Counted from the first letter of the stretch, positions 32,600 to 43,454 are shown. The stretch: 64,000 bases of DNA from Camelus bactrianus (GCF_048773025.1 NC_133541.1:105625912-105689911); one strand, 5' to 3'. The notes: generated from the letters alone by a model not told the origin. Numbers and translations: made by a program.

Positions 32600-32722
32600 G
32601 TAAGACGCCACTGATGAACAGTCAACCGCCCGAAAAGTAGGATTCTGCTCCATTCACACCGCCTGCCTAACAGTGTCTTCCAAGTAGTAGATGCTGAATA
32701 AATCTTGGACTGAACTGAACTT
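32600..32722 (+). repeat. L2 3' end
   Basis: 'ctaacagtgtcttccaagta' then 'gtagatgctgaataaatctt' is the L2 terminus. Confidence 0.5.
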
Positions 32723-32960
32723 CATGCTGGAAGTTGGATCATGAAGAGTCAAATGTTGCAGGGAATATGTTTTGCATATATGCTGACATTTCAAATTATA
32801 ATCACAAAGGGCTTGAGTCCAATTCTTCTAAGAATGGCTAGTGAATGAGAAACAACTTTCACATTAGTTAAGAGGTTCAGCCTTGAAATTGGATTGATTT
32901 GGAATCAAGCCCCAAGTTTATTAACTTTTTTGTTTATTTTATTTATCCATCCTAACCCTT

Positions 32961-32975
32961 AGTTTCCCATATATA
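32961..32975. repeat. Target-site duplication, left (vic SINE 3)
   Basis: agtttcccatatata, repeated exactly at 33,070-33,084. Confidence 0.9.
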
Positions 32976-33069
32976 TTATTGTATTATTTTAATTATTTTA
33001 TTTTGGTGGAGGGGGGAGGTAATCAGGTTTATTTATATTTGGAGGAGGTACTGGGGATTGAACCCAGGA
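32976..33069 (-). mobile_element. Camelid vic-1-type SINE, 5'-truncated
   Basis: On the minus strand it begins inside box B ('cctgggttcaatccccagta') and runs through the tail; box A is absent. The exact 15-bp duplication shows that the truncation arose during integration. It ends eight bases before the target repeat of the L1 at 33,107. Confidence 0.9.
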
Positions 33070-33084
33070 AGTTTCCCATATATA
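33070..33084. repeat. Target-site duplication, right (vic SINE 3)
   Basis: Second exact copy of agtttcccatatata. Confidence 0.9.
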
Positions 33085-33091
33085 AAAAAAG

Positions 33092-33106
33092 AATAATACT
33101 TCCTCA
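33092..33106. repeat. Target-site duplication, left (L1)
   Basis: aataatacttcctca; the right copy at 33,703-33,717 differs at one base. Confidence 0.8.
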
Positions 33107-33702
33107 ACTCTAATTCGAAAAGACACCTGCACCCCAGTGTTCATAGCAGCACTATTTACAATAGCCAAGACATGGAGACCACCTAAATGTCTCTCGACAG
33201 ATGACTGGATAAAGAAGTTGTGTATATTTATACAATAGAATGCTACTTGGCCATAAAAAAGAATAAAATAATGCCATTTGCAGCAACATGGGTGGATCTG
33301 GAGACTGTCATTCTAAGTGAAGTAAGACAGAAAGAGAAAGAAAAATACCATATTATATCACTCATATGTGGAATTTAAAAAAAAGGGGGGGGGGAGGGAC
33401 ACAAATGAACTTATCTACAAAACAGAAACAGACTCACAGACATAAGAAAACAAACTTATAGTTACCGGGGCAGGGAAAGGGGATGGGAAGGGATAAATTG
33501 AGTTTGGGATTTGCAGATACTAACTACTATATATAAAATAAATAAACAACAAGTGTCTTCTATATAGCACAGAGAACTATATTCAATATCTTGCAGTAAC
33601 CTATAATGAAAAAGAATATGAAAAGGAATATATGTATGACTGAAACATTATGCTGTACACCAGAAATTGACACATTGTAAACTGACTGTACTTCAGTTAA
33701 AA
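33107..33702 (+). mobile_element. 5'-truncated L1, ORF2 C-terminus and 3' UTR
   Basis: 596 bp. It opens in the last part of ORF2 ('ccccagtgttcatagcagca', 'ctatttacaatagccaagac', the 'MLLGHKKE-like' stretch near 33,240), passes 'catatgtggaatttaaaaaa' and a G run (33,385-33,395), and ends in the 3' UTR 'aaacattatgctgtacacca', then 'ctgtacttcagttaaaaa'. Near-exact 15-bp target repeats. Not coding. Confidence 0.9.
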
Positions 33703-33717
33703 AATAATACTCCCTCA
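33703..33717. repeat. Target-site duplication, right (L1)
   Basis: aataatactccctca, one base different from the left copy. Confidence 0.8.
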
Positions 33718-33805
33718 GAGATTTTGGTAGGATTAAATATAAACATTCATAAAGCAACTTAGCATTGTGCCTCATATATGGTAAGCACTCAGCAAAGTTT
33801 GCTTC
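33718..33805 (+). repeat. MIR SINE 3' end
   Basis: 'ttttggtaggattaaatata', 'acttagcattgtgcctcata' and 'tggtaagcactcagcaaagt' follow the MIR 3' end. The L1 probably landed inside this MIR or at its edge. Confidence 0.55.
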
Positions 33806-33809
33806 ATAA

Positions 33810-34395
33810 ACAAAAACACATACTTTTAAAAGTCAAGTAATTAAAGAATAGCTCCTTGATCACTCATGCAACTGCTCTTGTCCAGATCTAAACTCTTCTA
33901 GAGGGAAGACCCGAAATATTGTGAAATAAACTTGAGCAAAGATGAGTGAACAGAAAATAAATAACTTTCTAGGGAGAGGTGCCCTGAAAGGGCCAAGCAT
34001 GTGGGAACTGGCAGGAAGACGGACCATTTTGTGGTAAACAGTTTTATTCTTAACCCAAGGGACTCCATCCCCACTGGGTGCCTTTGTGTTGTTATATGTG
34101 TGATAAAGGTCCCACGGTGAAGGTTTTCCTTTGTTCTCCAGTCTCACTGAAAGAGTGAATTTCACGTGCAGAACTCATTTATTTGGAAACTCTGATCTCC
34201 AATTTGTTAAGAGTTGCAACATTAAGACTGGGTGTAAAGGTTAGTGAGCGCATAGATTTCCCAAGGAAGATACCACTCAAATTGCCAGCAAATGCTATGC
34301 AAAATATATATACATATACTTATATGTGCATATATATTTTTTTTCCTTTAACCAATAAAGGAATCAAATGCTTCAAATGTAGCATTTGAAGGTTC
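33810..34395. other. Unassigned sequence
   Basis: No gene or repeat recognised; the 101-codon minus frame 33,860-34,165 has no family likeness. Confidence 0.3.
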
Positions 34396-34400
34396 CTGAC

Positions 34401-34775
34401 TATTATGGGCTGAACTGTGCTCCCCCCCCCCCCCCAATTCATATGTTGAAGCCCTTACCTGCAATGTGACTCTATTTGGAGACAGGGCCTTTAAGGAGGT
34501 AATTAAGGTTGAATGAAAGGATAAGAATCCAGTCTGAATCTGATAGGACTGGTGTCCTTACCTGGGGAGGAGACACCAGGTGCACGTGCACAGGGGAAAG
34601 ACCATGTGAGGACACAGTGACAGAGTGGCCTTTTATAAGCCAGGAAGAAAGACCTCACCAGAAAGCAACTCTGCTGGCACCTTTGATCTTGGACTTCCAG
34701 CCTCCAGAACCATGAGAACACGAATCTTCTGTTGGTTAAGCCTCCCAGTCTGTGGCAATCCAGCAGACTAATACA
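34401..34775 (+). mobile_element. Solo LTR of MaLR type (MLT1-like), fossil
   Basis: 375 bp from 'tattatgggctgaa' to 'cagactaataca', with the family's inner landmarks 'aattcatatgttgaagccct', 'gtgactctatttggagacag', 'ctggtgtcctta', 'catgtgaggacacagtgaca', 'ttgatcttggacttccagcc'. A 5-bp direct repeat (ctgac, 34,396-34,400 and 34,776-34,780) flanks it. Only the LTR remains, without internal region. Age is of the order of early mammalian radiation for this class. The frames on both strands inside it are not genes. Confidence 0.8.
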
Positions 34776-34789
34776 CTGACTAATAGTTG

Positions 34790-35315
34790 TGTCAAACTAT
34801 TTCCTACCCTCCTATAATAATAATGGTTGTATTTTTCCGACGAACAATCAGGATGGCTGACCAGACAAAGGACTTCTGTGTCTCTTTCAAGTCAAGGAGT
34901 CCGTTGGGGAAATGTAGCTTAGATCTTCTGACTTTCATACTTCAGACAAAAAGGAAATGATATTAACACCCCCCCCCCAGAACACTCCTTTTGTAAAGTA
35001 TCTCTATCAGAAATCTCTTCTCTAAGTATCCCCCTCCAGACATCAGGCACAGGCAAGGGCCTGGGGAGAGACAGAGACCAGCCACAGGGTAGGAGTCAGC
35101 ATAAACTTAGCGACAACACAGGCTCTTTGTTATGTGGACGTGACTCTTTGTCCTTCTGAAATTTAAATTCTTTCCAGTTGAAAGGGATGTTACAACTCCA
35201 TCTTTTTCAGTCAGCCATGCTTGGCAATTGTTGGTCAAGAGGGCAGAATAAAGCCATGCCCAGCGCTGACTGATAAGATTCTGCAGGCTTCATGTGGTGC
35301 TGTGATTTATACTGA
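34790..35315. other. Unassigned sequence
   Basis: No gene or repeat recognised; a run of C lies at 34,968-34,978. Confidence 0.3.
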
Positions 35316-35319
35316 TTGA

Positions 35320-36365
35320 GAGTATTTATTTAGTTACTTTTCTTCCAAAAAATATTTTTTGGGGCCTGCTTTGTGTGTGGTACTGAGCAGGGCTTTGGGG
35401 ACAGAGCAGGGAAACACCAGCCTTAGTCTTTGCCTTCAGCTTCAAACTAGTACGTAAATACAGAGGACTATAAGTCGTTAACCAAATTAATAAGTATTTT
35501 CTGATGGCGGAAAGTACTGAGAAGATCATAAAAGATAGTAATGGATGACTTCAAATTGTCGTTTGGATAGGTCTGAACTATGGTCAGGCCATGCTAACAT
35601 GAGAGAGGAGAATTCAGGGCAATTGGTGCAAAGGCCCTGTGGCAGAAACAGGCTTGGTGTGTCTGAAAATCAGAATGAAGGATGATGTGGCTGGCCAAAA
35701 AATGGGGCCCTAGATCAAGAAGACCACACAGAACATGATCAGGAGAGCTGGGGATTCTTAGTGCTTTGACAAACCACTGCAAGGGTTTAAGTGAAGTGAG
35801 TCTAACTGCAAACAATGGCCTACAAGCCAGATCTAGCCTGCAGCCTGTTTTTGTAAATGCAGTTTGATTGCAGCACAGCCATGCCCAGTCATTTAATTAT
35901 TGTCTATGGCTGCTTTTGTGCTTCAAGGGCAGAACTGAACACCTGTGACAGAGACTCTACTGTCCACAACACCTAAAATATTTATTAACTGGCCCTTCAC
36001 AGAAAAAGTGTGCTAGAGTAGAAGCAGGGGGAGCAGCAGGAGGCGGTGTAGCTGTCCAGTGGAGACAGTGGTGGCTTGGACCAGAGTGGCTGGTAGCAGT
36101 ACAGGTGCGGGGAGGTGAACGGATGCTTTGCAAGAAGAGCTAGCAGGATTTGCTCAAGAGTTAAACACGGTGGGGGATAGAGGAGAGGACAGGGAGGAAC
36201 CAAAATATTTCTAGTGTTTTGACTTGAACAATTGAGTAGATAACAAGGTTATCACGTACTGAGACAGGGAGTTCCCACGGAGGAGCAGTTTCGGGGAAGC
36301 AGTAAGAATAAAGACTTGTTGGGGAATGTTCAGTTTGAAATGTCTTTTTCTAAAGCCTCTCTGTT
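35320..36365 (-). mobile_element. L2 LINE (interrupted by a hAT element)
   Basis: Reverse complement of L2: the 3' end at 35,330-35,400 ('tggtactgagcagggctttg'), then 'ggtgcaaaggccctgtggca', and beyond the hAT insertion 'tggcttggaccagagtggct', 'agctagcaggatttgctcaa' and 'ttcagtttgaaatgtctttt', which belong to the part just after the reverse-transcriptase domain. The 68-codon minus frame at 35,997-36,203 is a remnant. Not coding. Confidence 0.7.
35802..36014. mobile_element. Nonautonomous hAT-Charlie-like DNA transposon in L2
   Basis: Begins 'ctaactgcaaacaatggcct', has 'cctgtttttgtaaatgcagt', 'ttgtctatggctgcttttgt' and 'aaaatatttattaactggcc', and ends 'cttcacagaaaaagtgtgct'. This is a well-known mammalian element whose full copies start CAGGGGTCGGCAAAC and end in the reverse complement. 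The last bases of both ends are worn, so the 8-bp duplication cannot be read. I do not name the exact MER family. Confidence 0.65.
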
Positions 36366-36499
36366 GCTATTTTTTCTTTCTCAGTTCAGCGCAGTGATTC
36401 CCAAAGCAACCAAATGGCTACTTTTTCCTCCTTGTTGCATAACACAGACAAAAGCACATGGCCAGCAGAATGATTAGACATTTCCTTGGGTGCTAAACC

Positions 36500-36605
36500 A
36501 TAAACACTCTGAAGGCAGGAGCCATGCCTGCACTGCACATCATTCTATCTTCATGCCCAGCCCAGTACCTGGCACATATAAGCATCATAAAGAAAGATTT
36601 TGAAA
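36500..36605 (+). repeat. L2 3' end
   Basis: 'ctctgaaggcaggagccatg', 'catgcccagcccagtacctg' and 'gcacatataagcatcataaa' follow the L2 terminus. Confidence 0.7.
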
Positions 36606-36609
36606 CTGA

Positions 36610-36775
36610 ACTGAAGAAACAGTCAGTAACCATTCACGGATAACTTACATCAGGAACTCAGAGAGGCACTGCACATAAATGATATCATTTAATCCTTACA
36701 AAAAATCCTATAAGCTAGTTGCTGCTATACCAATTCTACAGATTTAGAAACTGAGTCTTAGAGCAAGGGATCAAA
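36610..36775 (-). repeat. MIR SINE
   Basis: Reverse MIR: 'aaatgatatcatttaatcct' , 'tacagatttagaaactgagt' and 'cttagagcaaggg'. Confidence 0.6.
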
Positions 36776-36779
36776 GCAC

Positions 36780-37660
36780 AGATGCCTTCCCTATAGAGCT
36801 GAATCAGGAGACAGAAACGAGTGAAGGGGGACAAGTATTGACCCATGGGATGTAGTAGCTGGATATACTGTAGGATGACAGCCTCCCTTAAATGAGCAAC
36901 CACTTCTTGGCTGCCACTGAAGCTCGATTTGTGCAAAAACAGCCACCCAATATTACCACGGCTGATTTTTCAAGAGAAGCTGGAAACCCAGTTTATTTTA
37001 TAAATATGAAAGCTCTCAATTAAAATAAAAGAAGACATTGTCCTAGAGCAAGCAGTCTAGAACCCAGTCCTGGCAGACACCTCTCACACCTTCCTTTGTG
37101 TACTAACCGCCTTTCTAGGGGGGAGAAACGTTAATCTACTCCTCAGTAAATGTTATTGGTGAATCTGGTGTAACGCACTGTCCCTGTGTGCTCAGCCAAA
37201 TGTACTATTTATTGGAGATGTTTCTTAAAATGGCTGAGGGTTGCACTAGGCAATTGCTTTTTGCGTCTAGAACACTGCAGCTATTCTTTGATGTTTGAAC
37301 ATCTGCCTGATGCCTAGAGTGAAACCCCCCATCATACTGTCTGAGTGGCTAATGAATTCCTGTAGCCCATCTAATGCAATGATGCAACTGTGCTGACCTC
37401 ACTGCCAGCAAGCCCTGCAATTTTACAATTAAAGATATCAAATGCTTCCCTTTTTTTTTTCTTTTTAAAAAAGATTCATTTCTGGTTGCTGAGTTTGGTT
37501 TTTGGAGACCGGATATCATACTGATGGTTCCCACTTAAATTAATTTCATAAAAATGGGAGATTAGAAAATGCTGTCACTGACTTATCTTTTCAATTTTAA
37601 GCACAACAACCCCTGAATAGAGTAGTGAGGAGGGACACAGGATGTTTTCAGTACCTAACA
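36780..37660. other. Unassigned sequence
   Basis: No gene or repeat recognised. A T run lies near 37,451-37,460. Confidence 0.3.
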
Positions 37661-37664
37661 AATC

Positions 37665-38900
37665 GAATTTGGTGAACAATTACGGAATGCTTATTATACG
37701 CCAGGATCTGTGCTAGGTCCTAGACACCAAATGAACAAGTCACTGTCCTGCACTCATGTTTCAGTGGGGGAAACAGACACACAAATAATAATAGATTGAA
37801 ACCCAGGCTATAACAGAAAGATTACAAAATGCTCTGGGAACTTAGATGCGAAGAAGATTAATAATGACTTCATGCAGGCAGAGCTGGAAGAAGTCTAGGT
37901 CAAGGAAACCTGTACAGGAGAGGTTACAACTCAGCTGTAACTTTAAAGATGGCCAGAGTTTCAGGATTCAGGTGTAAGAGAAGGTGCATTCTGGGGAATA
38001 CAGCTATTGCCTATCAAATGTTTGCCATGAATAAAGTACTGCACTGAGCACTGATAACTCCCTTCTTCCTAACAACCCAATGAGTTAACTTGTTTTAAAT
38101 GTCCGTTTTTCAGATTAAGAAACAGACGTCTGGAAAAGTAAAATACTTCAGTCAGGGCCTCACAGCTAGTCATTAGCAAAACTTACATTTTTATTCCAGG
38201 TCCATGGGACTTGAAAGCCTGGGCTTTTTAACACTATCCCTTATCACTAGGAAAGGGTAAGAAGCATGTGGGTATAAAATATTTTGGTTTGAGGAATAGA
38301 GATTAGTCCATTATGGGTAGTAACTTGCACTGATGTGTGTTATGATGAGGGGTTATAGGGAGGAAGCAGCTGTGAGTCTTTCAATATAAGGCTTGTAAAC
38401 TGGGTCCAGACTTTGAGACTGCAAAGTTGGAGCTTCGCTCCACAGGCAGCAAATGCTCTTTGGATGTTTTAAGATTCAGAGTCACATGACCAAGAATGAG
38501 CTCATCAGATAAATCCAGGAGCCTTGAAGCAGCTTTGGAGAAACCATATGCCAGAAAACCTATTAAAGGGTTACTGAAATAATCTAGACAAAAGATGATG
38601 ATGGTCTAAACTCAGGGACGGGCAGTGAGGACAGAAAAGAAGAGAAGGATGCACAATGATGTTGTGGAGGGAGAATCAACATGATTTCAGGATGGATTTA
38701 TGGGCGGGATGAAGGAGAGGAATATTGGGTGATGCTCGGGATTCTGGCTTGAATAACTGAGTGGGCGTCGATGGGAAATTTGGAACATAACGGAAAGGTC
38801 TATGGCTGTTCAAGTTGGTAAGTCCAGAAATAACTGGAAATATAGAAAATCTGTCTTGAAAACATAGATTTAGGAGCCACAAAAAAGGGAAGATCACCTA
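37665..38900 (-). mobile_element. L2 LINE with a nested MIR
   Basis: Reverse complement of L2. The 3' end lies at 37,670-37,995 ('tgcttattatacgccaggat', 'tcagtgggggaaacagacac'). It resumes at 38,330-38,900: 'cagagtcacatgaccaagaa', 'gaaataatctagacaaaaga', 'tgatgatggtctaaactcag' and 'aactgagtgggcgtcgatgg'. The MIR at 38,005-38,250 lies between the two parts. The 73-codon minus frame at 38,676-38,897 is L2 remnant. Confidence 0.6.
38005..38250 (-). repeat. MIR SINE inside L2
   Basis: Reverse MIR: 'agtactgcactgagcactga', 'tttttcagattaagaaacag', 'gggcctcacagctagtcatt' and the head 'acttgaaagcctgggctttt'. Confidence 0.7.
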
Positions 38901-38909
38901 TATCCAGGT

Positions 38910-39295
38910 GAAGTGGGGTAATGAGAGGAAACAAAGACCTAAGACACAACAGCAACACCAACAGTTATACGTGGATGTTCACAGTAAGGTTGAACCTGAT
39001 GTAAGCAAGATTCTTCCCAGGGCCTCTGTAAATTGTTTTAGTTAATTGTTTAGAATTAGCCAAGTTACTTTTTATCAACCTACTTTTCTTTTTGTACAAG
39101 TAATCAATCTTTAATTATTTAATGGCTAGAAGTCCGAGCATTCACCGATACTAGGATATCAGTGAGCCAAACATATGGACCCATGTGTACTGGGGATCCA
39201 TAGTGATAACTGAGCTAATTTGATTCAATCTATGTACATGTGTTTATTCTTTATTGCTTTAACAAAAGGAACACAGGTTACTTATAAACATTCAT
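38910..39295. other. Unassigned sequence
   Basis: No gene or repeat recognised. Confidence 0.3.
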
Positions 39296-39307
39296 ATAAA
39301 AGTATCA
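39296..39307. repeat. Target-site duplication, left (vic SINE 4)
   Basis: ataaaagtatca; the right copy at 39,447-39,458 reads atgaaagtatca (one difference). Confidence 0.75.
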
Positions 39308-39446
39308 AAGGGAAGGTATTTATAGCTCAGTAGCAGAGTGGGTGCTTAGCATGCACAAGGTCCTGGGTTCAATCTCCAGTACCTCCATTAAAAAATATAA
39401 ATAAACAAACAAACAAATCTAGTTACCCCCTCCCCCCAAAAATGCA
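39308..39446 (+). mobile_element. Camelid vic-1-type SINE, complete
   Basis: Head 'tatagctcagtagcagagtg' (box A) and 'ctgggttcaatctccagtac' (box B), then 'aataaacaaacaaacaaatc' and a C-rich 3' part. Bounded by 12-bp repeats with one difference. Confidence 0.9.
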
Positions 39447-39459
39447 ATGAAAGTATCAT

Positions 39460-40860
39460 AAACAGATGCGCGTATCAGTGCCAAAGGAAAGGCCCAACAT
39501 AAATATTAAAATCTTTTTTAAGAAGGAACTGTGATTACTCATGTTCTAACTGTAGTGGATTAAATGAAAGTACAAAGCTTTGAAAGAATTACTTTTCAAA
39601 GCACCTGATATTTGTATGCAGTGACAAAAGTGTCAGAGAAAAGCATTCTATCAAAGACAATTTGCATTTGTGCTGTCTTTACAGGAGAAATGGTTTGTCA
39701 GGGAAGGTCAACAGAACCGACAAGGAGGCTCTTGCCCTCCCTCCTTACCCTGCTACGTGCAGAGATTAGCACTGTCTAACCATTTAGCCTTGGAATTACT
39801 GCATACTTCACTTTCTAAGCTATTCAGAAAGACTTTGTTCCTGAAAAGTTCTCATGGTTATAAAACATTAAACAAAAAAAAACTTGCTGAGTGTGATGGG
39901 CTGTATTATATTTCGTTTTGTTTGAGGAACTGAAAAAGCTTTACAAACAATATCTAATAAATCTCTTTAAGACAGCGGTTTGTGGGAACCCTTGGCCACT
40001 CAGTGGAGACCGGAGGCAGACAGGTAAGGGGAGAAGAGAGACAGAGAGGAGAAAAGGAGGGCAAGCAGGCGCCCACTGTCATCTACAGTCACCAAAGAGG
40101 TTCAGGGCTGCACACATATGTCCTCCGATTGCTCTTGTCAGTATAAACAGCCAGCGCTCTACCCTTCCCATGTGGTAGCTGCTCTTTCCAGAGTTTGCCA
40201 TCTGTTAACATAGGTGAACAACGGCGAACAAAAGACCAGAAGTGCAGAGGGTAGGAGGGAAAGGGGGAAGACAAGAAAGACGAACAATTCGGAGTGCTCC
40301 CTGTGTTTGGGAAACTGCACTAGATATTGCCACACTTACAGCAGGCTCTCCATACTTGAATCCTTCCCTTTCTCATAATTTATGCTCTGATTAAAGGAAA
40401 CTGGTATTTGTAGAGGAAAAAAAGAGAATGCCCCTGAATTAAAACTGCTGGTTATGAAATAAGCTAATTTATGCGTCAGAGCATGAAGGCCAGAAGGAAA
40501 GGGCAGATGCAGCGTTGGGTCAAGGGTGGTGCGTACACTCTGTACAGAGATGACACCAGGTAGGACCCATTCCGTGCACATAAAACACTACGACCAAAAG
40601 TGAAGAAGCCAGGGGGCAAGGGACAGAAGGAGCCATTGGCACAAAGAATACAAATTACCCACAGGTCTTTCCTCTAGCAGAGAACTCTTCACAAGTGAAC
40701 TCTTTGCTAGCAGATTGGAATCTGTGCTGTGGCATTGCGGAGACATCCTTTTTGTCCTTCTACCCACAGGATGAAACTTGATCCTTACATTTTTATAAAA
40801 TCCAGAGAAGACCTTTGAAAAGTTATAGCTTTCAAAGAAAAGAGAGCTACTGAAAGCAAG
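39460..40860. other. Unassigned sequence
   Basis: No gene or repeat recognised. Frames at 39,670-39,933, 39,918-40,178 and the start of the 141-codon minus frame at 40,588-41,013 have no family likeness. Confidence 0.35.
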
Positions 40861-40867
40861 GCAGGCA

Positions 40868-41110
40868 TAGGAGCCCAATGGCTCTGGAGCCGACAGACCT
40901 AATTGTGAACCCAGCTTCTGCTGCTTACTTTGGGCCCAGTTACATAATCTCTGGACCCTGGTTTCCTTTCTTATGAAATGAGCAATAACAATAATATCTA
41001 TAATATCTAACACTCAGGGCGACTGTCGTAATGAAATGTGGTAGGCATGTGGACATTTAGCACAAATGCCAGGCATGTGGTAAGAATTCAACACATATTA
41101 GTTTATGCTG
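40868..41110 (+). repeat. MIR SINE, nearly full length
   Basis: 'gctctggagccgacagacct', 'gttacataatctctggaccc', 'tggtttcctttcttatgaaa' and 'gccaggcatgtggtaagaat'. It supplies the N-terminal part of the 141-codon minus frame, which is thus not a gene. Confidence 0.75.
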
Positions 41111-41740
41111 GTAGCAATTTTTTTAAAATCATGGGATGATAATGTACTTACTTGTGAGGCTTAATGTCAATCTATACCATTTTTGGAGAATTCTGAAGAT
41201 TTTTTATAAATATGTGTGATGAAAATGTTGATATAAATGTTTGATTTATATATATATATATCAGTCAGTATAAAATTTTATATGTATACATCAATCCACA
41301 AGATTACCTTCTTCCTTCTTTTCTGGAATACATCAAGAATTAATGTCGATTAACTTGTTTTTCATTTCAAAATATGAGCCATAAATTTTTTAACTCATGC
41401 ATAAGCTACACCATATGCTATTTAACTTTTAAAGGACAAATTTATCTATTAAAAAGCTATTCATCAGCAACATTATTTTAGGTAAGATAGTCAGGTGCTG
41501 TAATAAACAGTTTCATAAAGATTCAGAAAATAATATGGGTCCCTAAAGCTTGATTCCACCAATTAAAGTGCAAAGACAATAATGACAACACAGAAGTACT
41601 GAGGTTATCAAAATGTTGGCCACTTTTTCCTAATTTTACAACTTTATTTAAATAGTTATAGAAATCTATATGCCACTGTAACAAATAATGTAAATACTTT
41701 CTATTGGTAATTGAAAGACAATGATTAATTGCTAAAATAC

Positions 41741-41749
41741 AAATGAAAG
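41741..41749. repeat. Target-site duplication, left (inverted L1)
   Basis: aaatgaaag, repeated at 41,991-41,999. Confidence 0.65.
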
Positions 41750-41794
41750 TTATACAGTACAATCTTGTTTATCTATTCTACAATTTTGAAATAC
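41750..41794 (-). mobile_element. Inverted 5' segment of an L1 (twin priming)
   Basis: The reverse complement of 'acagtacaatcttgtttatc' and the next 'tattctac' reads gtagaatagataaacaagat then tgtactgt, which is the L1 3' UTR piece that directly precedes 'actgtatggcacaggg' in the copy at 12,758. The sense part starts at 41,795, so this insertion has an inverted 5' end. Confidence 0.75.
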
Positions 41795-41990
41795 TGTATA
41801 GCACAGGGAAATATACACAAGATCTTATGGTAGCTCACAGAGAAAAAAAATGTGACAATGAATATATATATGTTCATGTATAACCGAAAAATTGTGCTCT
41901 ACACTGGAATTTGACACAACATTGTAAAATGATTATAAATCAATAAAAAATGTTAATAAATAAATAAATAAAATACATTGGTTTAAAAAA
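41795..41990 (+). mobile_element. Sense 3' segment of the same L1
   Basis: 'gtatagcacagggaaatata', 'gatcttatggtagctcacag', 'ttgtgctctacactggaatt' and 'atcaataaaaaatgttaata' with an (AAAT)n-rich tail. Same subfamily as the copy at 12,758. Confidence 0.85.
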
Positions 41991-41999
41991 AAATGAAAG

Positions 42000-42885
42000 C
42001 TAATTTCAGGAAAGGTAAAGGTAACTTAGTTAAAAAGAAATGTAATATAAAATAGAGCAAAGAAAAATATTTTTAAAAAACTAAGATAACCTACAGTTTA
42101 TACCATACATCAAAATAAGCTTCAGGTTGCTTAATAAGTTAACTATGACTTTCAAAAAAACCTAATTAAAATGGACTATCAGAACTTCAAAGGCTCAATA
42201 ACTTCCTCAAGTTTGAAAAAATGGAAACTCTATTTTACAAAAAGTCCAACAGATTTAAGTATAAAAGCTTTAGATTTTTATACAATGAAAATCCCTGTAG
42301 AACACACAGAAAGGCACTATACATGCATGCAAAAACTAAACAAACAAACAAAAAGGAAAACAAGAGTACAATTTATGAGGCTATGTGTAGTTCTGGTGCA
42401 TCATTAAGGTCTTTCACATACTGACTAATTCTTCTACTGCATATTGGAAAGTGTTCACTGTCCACTCTATTAACTCTTGGACACCTCTCTATCTCTGAAT
42501 ACCATTGTGCCTCCTCTCATTTTTGGTGATAAAGGACTCAAGGGTTGGGGAGAGAGGTAACAGACTTTCAAAGTCACTCTTTGATCTGATTTCCATTTAC
42601 AGGCAAATTATCCCCAGAAAATAACTGAGAAGAAGAATAAAACTGCATACCTAAAGATGTTCATATCAGTGTTATCTAATCATGGAAAACAAAAGGAAAA
42701 AAAAACAGAAGGAAGGTACAGAGGATTTGTTTTTTAAAAAAGGAAAGAAAGGAGAGAGTGGGAGAAGGAGGAAATCAAAGGAGGAGGAAAGAAGGAAAAA
42801 GGAAATGCCCTGAATGTCCTATGAGACGGCATATCAATTAGATTTATTATTTTTTTAAAGATAGCTTTGTGGACCATGCAGTCAT
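42000..42885. other. Unassigned sequence with a purine tract
   Basis: No gene recognised. 42,688-42,806 is almost only A and G. Confidence 0.4.
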
Positions 42886-42886
42886 G

Positions 42887-43101
42887 ACATTTTACCTCAG
42901 TTAGGTCAAATACAAAGCAAGAGTAGAAAATTAAATATAATTAGAAATGAGCTACCGCATTAAAGTGACCTGTTATCAACCAGACAATATGGTGGGTGGA
43001 ATGGAAAATAATTAGGGACCCAGAGGCAGATAGCTGGGTCACTAATGAGCTGTGTGGCCTCAGGAAAGTAAGCAGCCTCTCTGAATTTAGTCTCCTCCCA
43101 C
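42887..43101. repeat. Local duplication, copy A
   Basis: About 210 bp shared with 47,699-47,909 in the same orientation. I count about ten base differences and two small indels (2 and 4 bp), so about 95% identity. The left edge is at 'acattttacct', the right edge at 'ctcctccca', inside a MIR. Copy A stops in the MIR and joins L2 sequence; copy B carries the rest of that MIR. Confidence 0.85.
43010..43101 (+). repeat. MIR SINE, 5' part (within copy A)
   Basis: 'gcagatagctgggtcactaa' and 'tgagctgtgtggcctcagga' are the MIR core. Cut off at the duplication edge. Confidence 0.75.
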
Positions 43102-43446
43102 GAGCTCTAGTCCAGAGCATTCACTCAACACACACTTGAGTGCCTGCTCTTCAGGCATTGTGTGAGACTTCAGGGATATGGAAATGAACAAATAAAGCGC
43201 TGGTGGCAGTGAAAACACAAACACGTCACTACACAAAATATCAGGGACAAGTGTCATACAGATTGTCAGGATGGAGCGAGGGGATGGGAGTGTCTAGACT
43301 GGATGATCTGAGAGATCCTCTCTGAAAAGAAGACACTTGAGCTGGGATCTGAATGAGAAGGAGTTAACTCCTTCAAGTAAGAGAGAAGAGTATTCCAAGA
43401 AGAGCGTGTGAGGTACAGAAAGAGGAGCACACGCAGAAGAGACTAG

Positions 43447-43454
43447 CAGAACTG
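43447..43454. repeat. Target-site duplication, left (vic SINE 5)
   Basis: cagaactg, repeated at 43,592-43,599. Confidence 0.65.

Noticed and set aside
40588-41013. 141-codon minus-strand frame as a gene
   Set aside because: Its first part is the reverse strand of a MIR (40,868-41,110); the rest shows no motif.
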